From Calliopum simillimum (Eukaryota; Arthropoda; Insecta; Diptera; Lauxaniidae), in NCBI GenBank assembly GCA_951812925.1, contig OX638370.1:26031964-26095963 (forward strand): a stretch of DNA of 64,000 nt. Direction: 5' to 3'. How positions within the stretch are numbered: position 1 is the stretch's first letter; every line of letters begins with the position of its first letter. A program made the position numbers and the translations under genes. The notes below the pieces were generated by a model that searched no databases, was not told the origin of the DNA, and saw nothing but the letters and a program-made list of their open reading frames with translations. Positions 61,375 to 64,000 of the stretch are shown here, in pieces.

Positions 61375-62600
61375 ACCGGACTAACCTATTAAAATGATGG
61401 TTACGGGTGTGAAAAATAATCTTTTTTCGTATTACGAGTATGAGAATTGATAAAACCTTCAATTTAATTCGTTAAAATATATTGTACAAGATTTTTCTGG
61501 ATAAAGGATGAACAAAGAAATAAAAGTTAACTTTGGAAAAGTAACGGGTGCGACGATAGGGATATTATTACATGGAATTACCCTGTTTTTACAGCTTTCT
61601 TTAGAGAATAGATTGTTTTGAAAATTGCAATTTAATTTGTTGTAATATTTTGTAGAAGAATTTTCTGAGATTGTAGCATTAAGGGATAAATAAAAATTAA
61701 CGGGTGCGTCTAAAAGGGTAAGTTTTCGTCTATCAACAAGAGATTTCGTTGTACAAAAAAGTATTTTATACCATCGTCAAGAGGGATCACAATGGACCAA
61801 CCGAATGGTCTAGGTGGAAGTCGGCTTGTACGCTGACGATGCCCTAAGAATCTAACCTTGCCATAAAAGCCCTAATTTAATGTAAGCGAAATGTGAAAAG
61901 ATAACAAATCGTTGGGTTGAAAGGAGAAAGGGCCCCAATACCTTTTCTAGGCGATACGATAAAGAAAAAAAGCGCTGGCTTCTTTGATATTTGTGCAGTC
62001 GTCTCTGTTGTACAATCTTAAGAAGACTTTATTCAGTTTTCAAAGTTTATTTATTTACCTGTAGGCCTCAAATGAAAAGAAAACAATTTTAAATTGGTAA
62101 AACTCATCAATATATTTATATGCTATTTTTAATAATACATTTTTGGTTTTGTTTGTATATATACTTGTATGTGGTAGAAGATTCTTAGCTAAGTAGTTAA
62201 AAATAACAAAACTTATTGTGGAAGTAGCACAGATTATAAAACTAAATATACGTTAAATATGTTACATGTAGATATACGTACATGGTTTTAAATCATATAT
62301 GTAATTGATTTTTTTAAGCTTTTAAGTAAAAGAATTAAAAGAGTAAGGGATTGGTATAATAGTATTAAACAATGCTTCAAATTCTTTAACAGTATCAATA
62401 TTTTTCTATTGAAATTTCTGACTGCTTAGTATTTATGTTATTCATTTAAGCGTATACTTATTATAACAATGTTTTCTATTATGTTTCTTTGTAATATTTA
62501 TTTTTAACTTTAATGTATACCTAAAACAGAAAATACGTTTTTATTCATTTGTGTATTTGAATTTAACTCTTCACTATTTTGAAATGTTTTTTTTTTTTTA
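61375..62600. other. Intergenic AT-rich region, no gene found
   Basis: Contains long A/T runs and a few short frames with no recognisable product. No repeat ends were matched. Confidence 0.4.
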
Positions 62601-62606
62601 ATTATA

Positions 62607-63290
62607 CAGGGTGTATCGCATAAGGTTACGAAGCTTCTGGAAGTGATAGAAGAGGCCTAGACTAAAAACAAATTGCACCTGGGGGGTCTTAACTGTACCC
62701 CTGAGGACTTATGGGATTAAAACTGATTTTGTGACTTGTTTTACAAAAAAAAATGTTATTGGGTCACCCTAACGTTTTAGAGAAAACATTTTTATGGAAA
62801 AGTTTTAACTAATTGAATATTTTTGGCTTTGGCGTCCATTAAAGTAACATATCCTTTTATCATGTAAATTTTTTTGGAACACTCGTTAAATTTTCTTCGG
62901 TAGTACATTTGTCATACCAATTTTTTGATTTGAGGTCAGAAAAAAATACTTTTATGAAGCAACCCACTCGTTACTCGCATGCGTTGCGCTACATAAAATA
63001 TCAAATTTAAAGGTCCAGAACTTTGCGAAATCCTTTTAAACCCTATATAAGCCAAATACACTCTTAGAAAGCTCATACAATTAGCTAAAACTTTTCGATA
63101 AAAATATTTTCTCTAAAACGTTAGAATGACCCAATAATTTTTTTTTTGTGAAACAAGTCAGAAAATCAATTTTAACCCTATAACGCCTCATAGGTACATT
63201 TTAGACCCCCCACCAAGTGCAATTTTTTGTTAGTCTAGGCCTCCTCTATAACCTCCCAGAAGCTTCGTAAACTTATGCGACACAACCTGT
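62607..63290. mobile_element. TA-flanked foldback MITE, 684 bp
   Basis: The ends CAGGGTGTATCGCATAAGG and CTTATGCGACACAACCTG are inverted repeats that continue with CGAAGCTTCTGG on both sides, and then a long diverged pairing (GCACCTGGGGGGTC against its complement). TA flanks both ends (62605-62606 and 63291-63292). No transposase frame, so non-autonomous and probably Tc1/mariner mobilised. Confidence 0.75.
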
Positions 63291-63294
63291 ACAC

Positions 63295-64000
63295 ATGCTC
63301 ACTGCCTTAATGATTTACTACAGGTTCACTGACTACGATAAGAAAACTGAAAAGTATCAAGTTTCAATTTGAGCCAAGTTGTTAAGTCCCTAGTTTAAAT
63401 AATAAAATTTATTTCTGGAAGAAAAACTATATAAATTTTTTTAACAATATTGGAGTTAAGTGATTTCATCTATTAGCCTAATCCATATGTGGCCGTCCAG
63501 AGGATAGGGGACCTTATCTTCACTGACAAAACTTAGCAGTACAGCTAAGTAAAAATAAGAGTTTGAGTGAATTTTATCGGTTTTCAGTTTTAAGTGAAAT
63601 TTAGTGCCTAGACATTCTGAACGATTTACTATTGATTTGAGGTCGATTATCATATCAATAAAAGCGGTCTTACCAAGCCCCCTCCCCTTTTGGAGAAGAA
63701 ATTGACAACTTTTGAACTTCGATATCTAGAATCTTGAGTTTTTTATTATGCGATTTGTAAACGCCATAACTCAGTGAATTTTTGGAGTTTTCCAAATAGT
63801 AGGTTTTTACTCATAATTCAGAAGTTTTAAGCATTTCTCGTCCTTTTAGGTGACCCCTAATGAAATTTTCCGTAATATATTTTTCTAGAACACTTTAATC
63901 AATTATAACCCATTTTTTTTAAAACGGGTCCAAAGGCCCATAAAAACATGATACAAGATATGAAGATGTTCTATATAAGGTTCCAGTAACTATTTTTTTT
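63295..64000. other. Window end, no gene found
   Basis: AT-rich sequence without a supported coding frame. A GC spot near 63,675 (GCCCCCTCCCCTTTTGGAG) may belong to another repeat cut by the window edge. Confidence 0.35.

Noticed and set aside
1..64000. CRISPR arrays, rRNA and tRNA genes
   Set aside because: No regularly spaced identical repeats of CRISPR type, no rRNA signatures, and no tRNA-like sequence other than the 14-base copia primer-binding site.

Overview
The window looks like AT-rich nuclear DNA from a higher dipteran fly. The genes have short spliceosomal introns, the proteins are plainly fly-like (RN-tre, SNAP29, THOC7, HSDL2, Shutdown), and the spaces between exons are packed with copia, Jockey/CR1-type, hAT, Tc1, mariner and MITE/foldback elements. 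A large-genome fly such as a tephritid is plausible, but I cannot fix the family from sequence alone. No rRNA, tRNA, CRISPR or bacterial-type operon was seen.

Positions 1 to about 31,000 hold one minus-strand gene, a TBC-domain Rab GAP of the RN-tre/USP6NL type. Its start and TBC exons lie at 30,381-24,676. Downstream are three alternative sets of C-terminal exons: A at 12.8 kb, B at 3.9 kb, and C plus D at 0.44-0.21 kb. All enter in the same phase, and the three predicted proteins are nearly equal in length (480, 484 and 485 aa). The long introns carry a full-length copia element with identical LTRs (17.7-22.4 kb), a 3.4 kb hAT element with other elements nested in it (5.6-9.1 kb), a 1.6 kb Tc1 dimer palindrome (9.3-11.0 kb), a TA-flanked element containing a 215-bp-arm hairpin (13.9-15.7 kb), a mariner foldback (27.3-28.0 kb) and other repeats.

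Positions 31,000-35,000 are mostly a GTGTGGACGG-ended repeat family, plus one orphan coding exon-like ORF at 33.0-33.35 kb. From 35.1 to 40.5 kb there are three compact housekeeping genes: Snap29 (+), THOC7 (-) and a gene resembling Ice2/NARG2 (+). THOC7 and the Ice2-like gene are head to head with 397 bp between their starts. From 40.6 to 50 kb lie a foldback with 21-bp repeats and a large inverted-repeat element, into whose middle an apparently intact two-ORF non-LTR retrotransposon has inserted. A peroxisomal HSDL2 gene follows (50.7-51.9 kb), then a second copy of the inverted-repeat element (53.5-55.8 kb), MITEs, and shutdown (57.6-59.4 kb), an FKBP-TPR co-chaperone needed in the piRNA pathway. 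The last 4.5 kb contains foldbacks and a Tc1 remnant.

Functionally the host genes are unrelated: Rab GAP, autophagosome SNARE, mRNA export, snRNA transcription, peroxisomal lipid metabolism and piRNA loading. The most notable features are the alternative RN-tre tails and the unusual density of near-perfect inverted repeats, several lying inside one transcribed gene.
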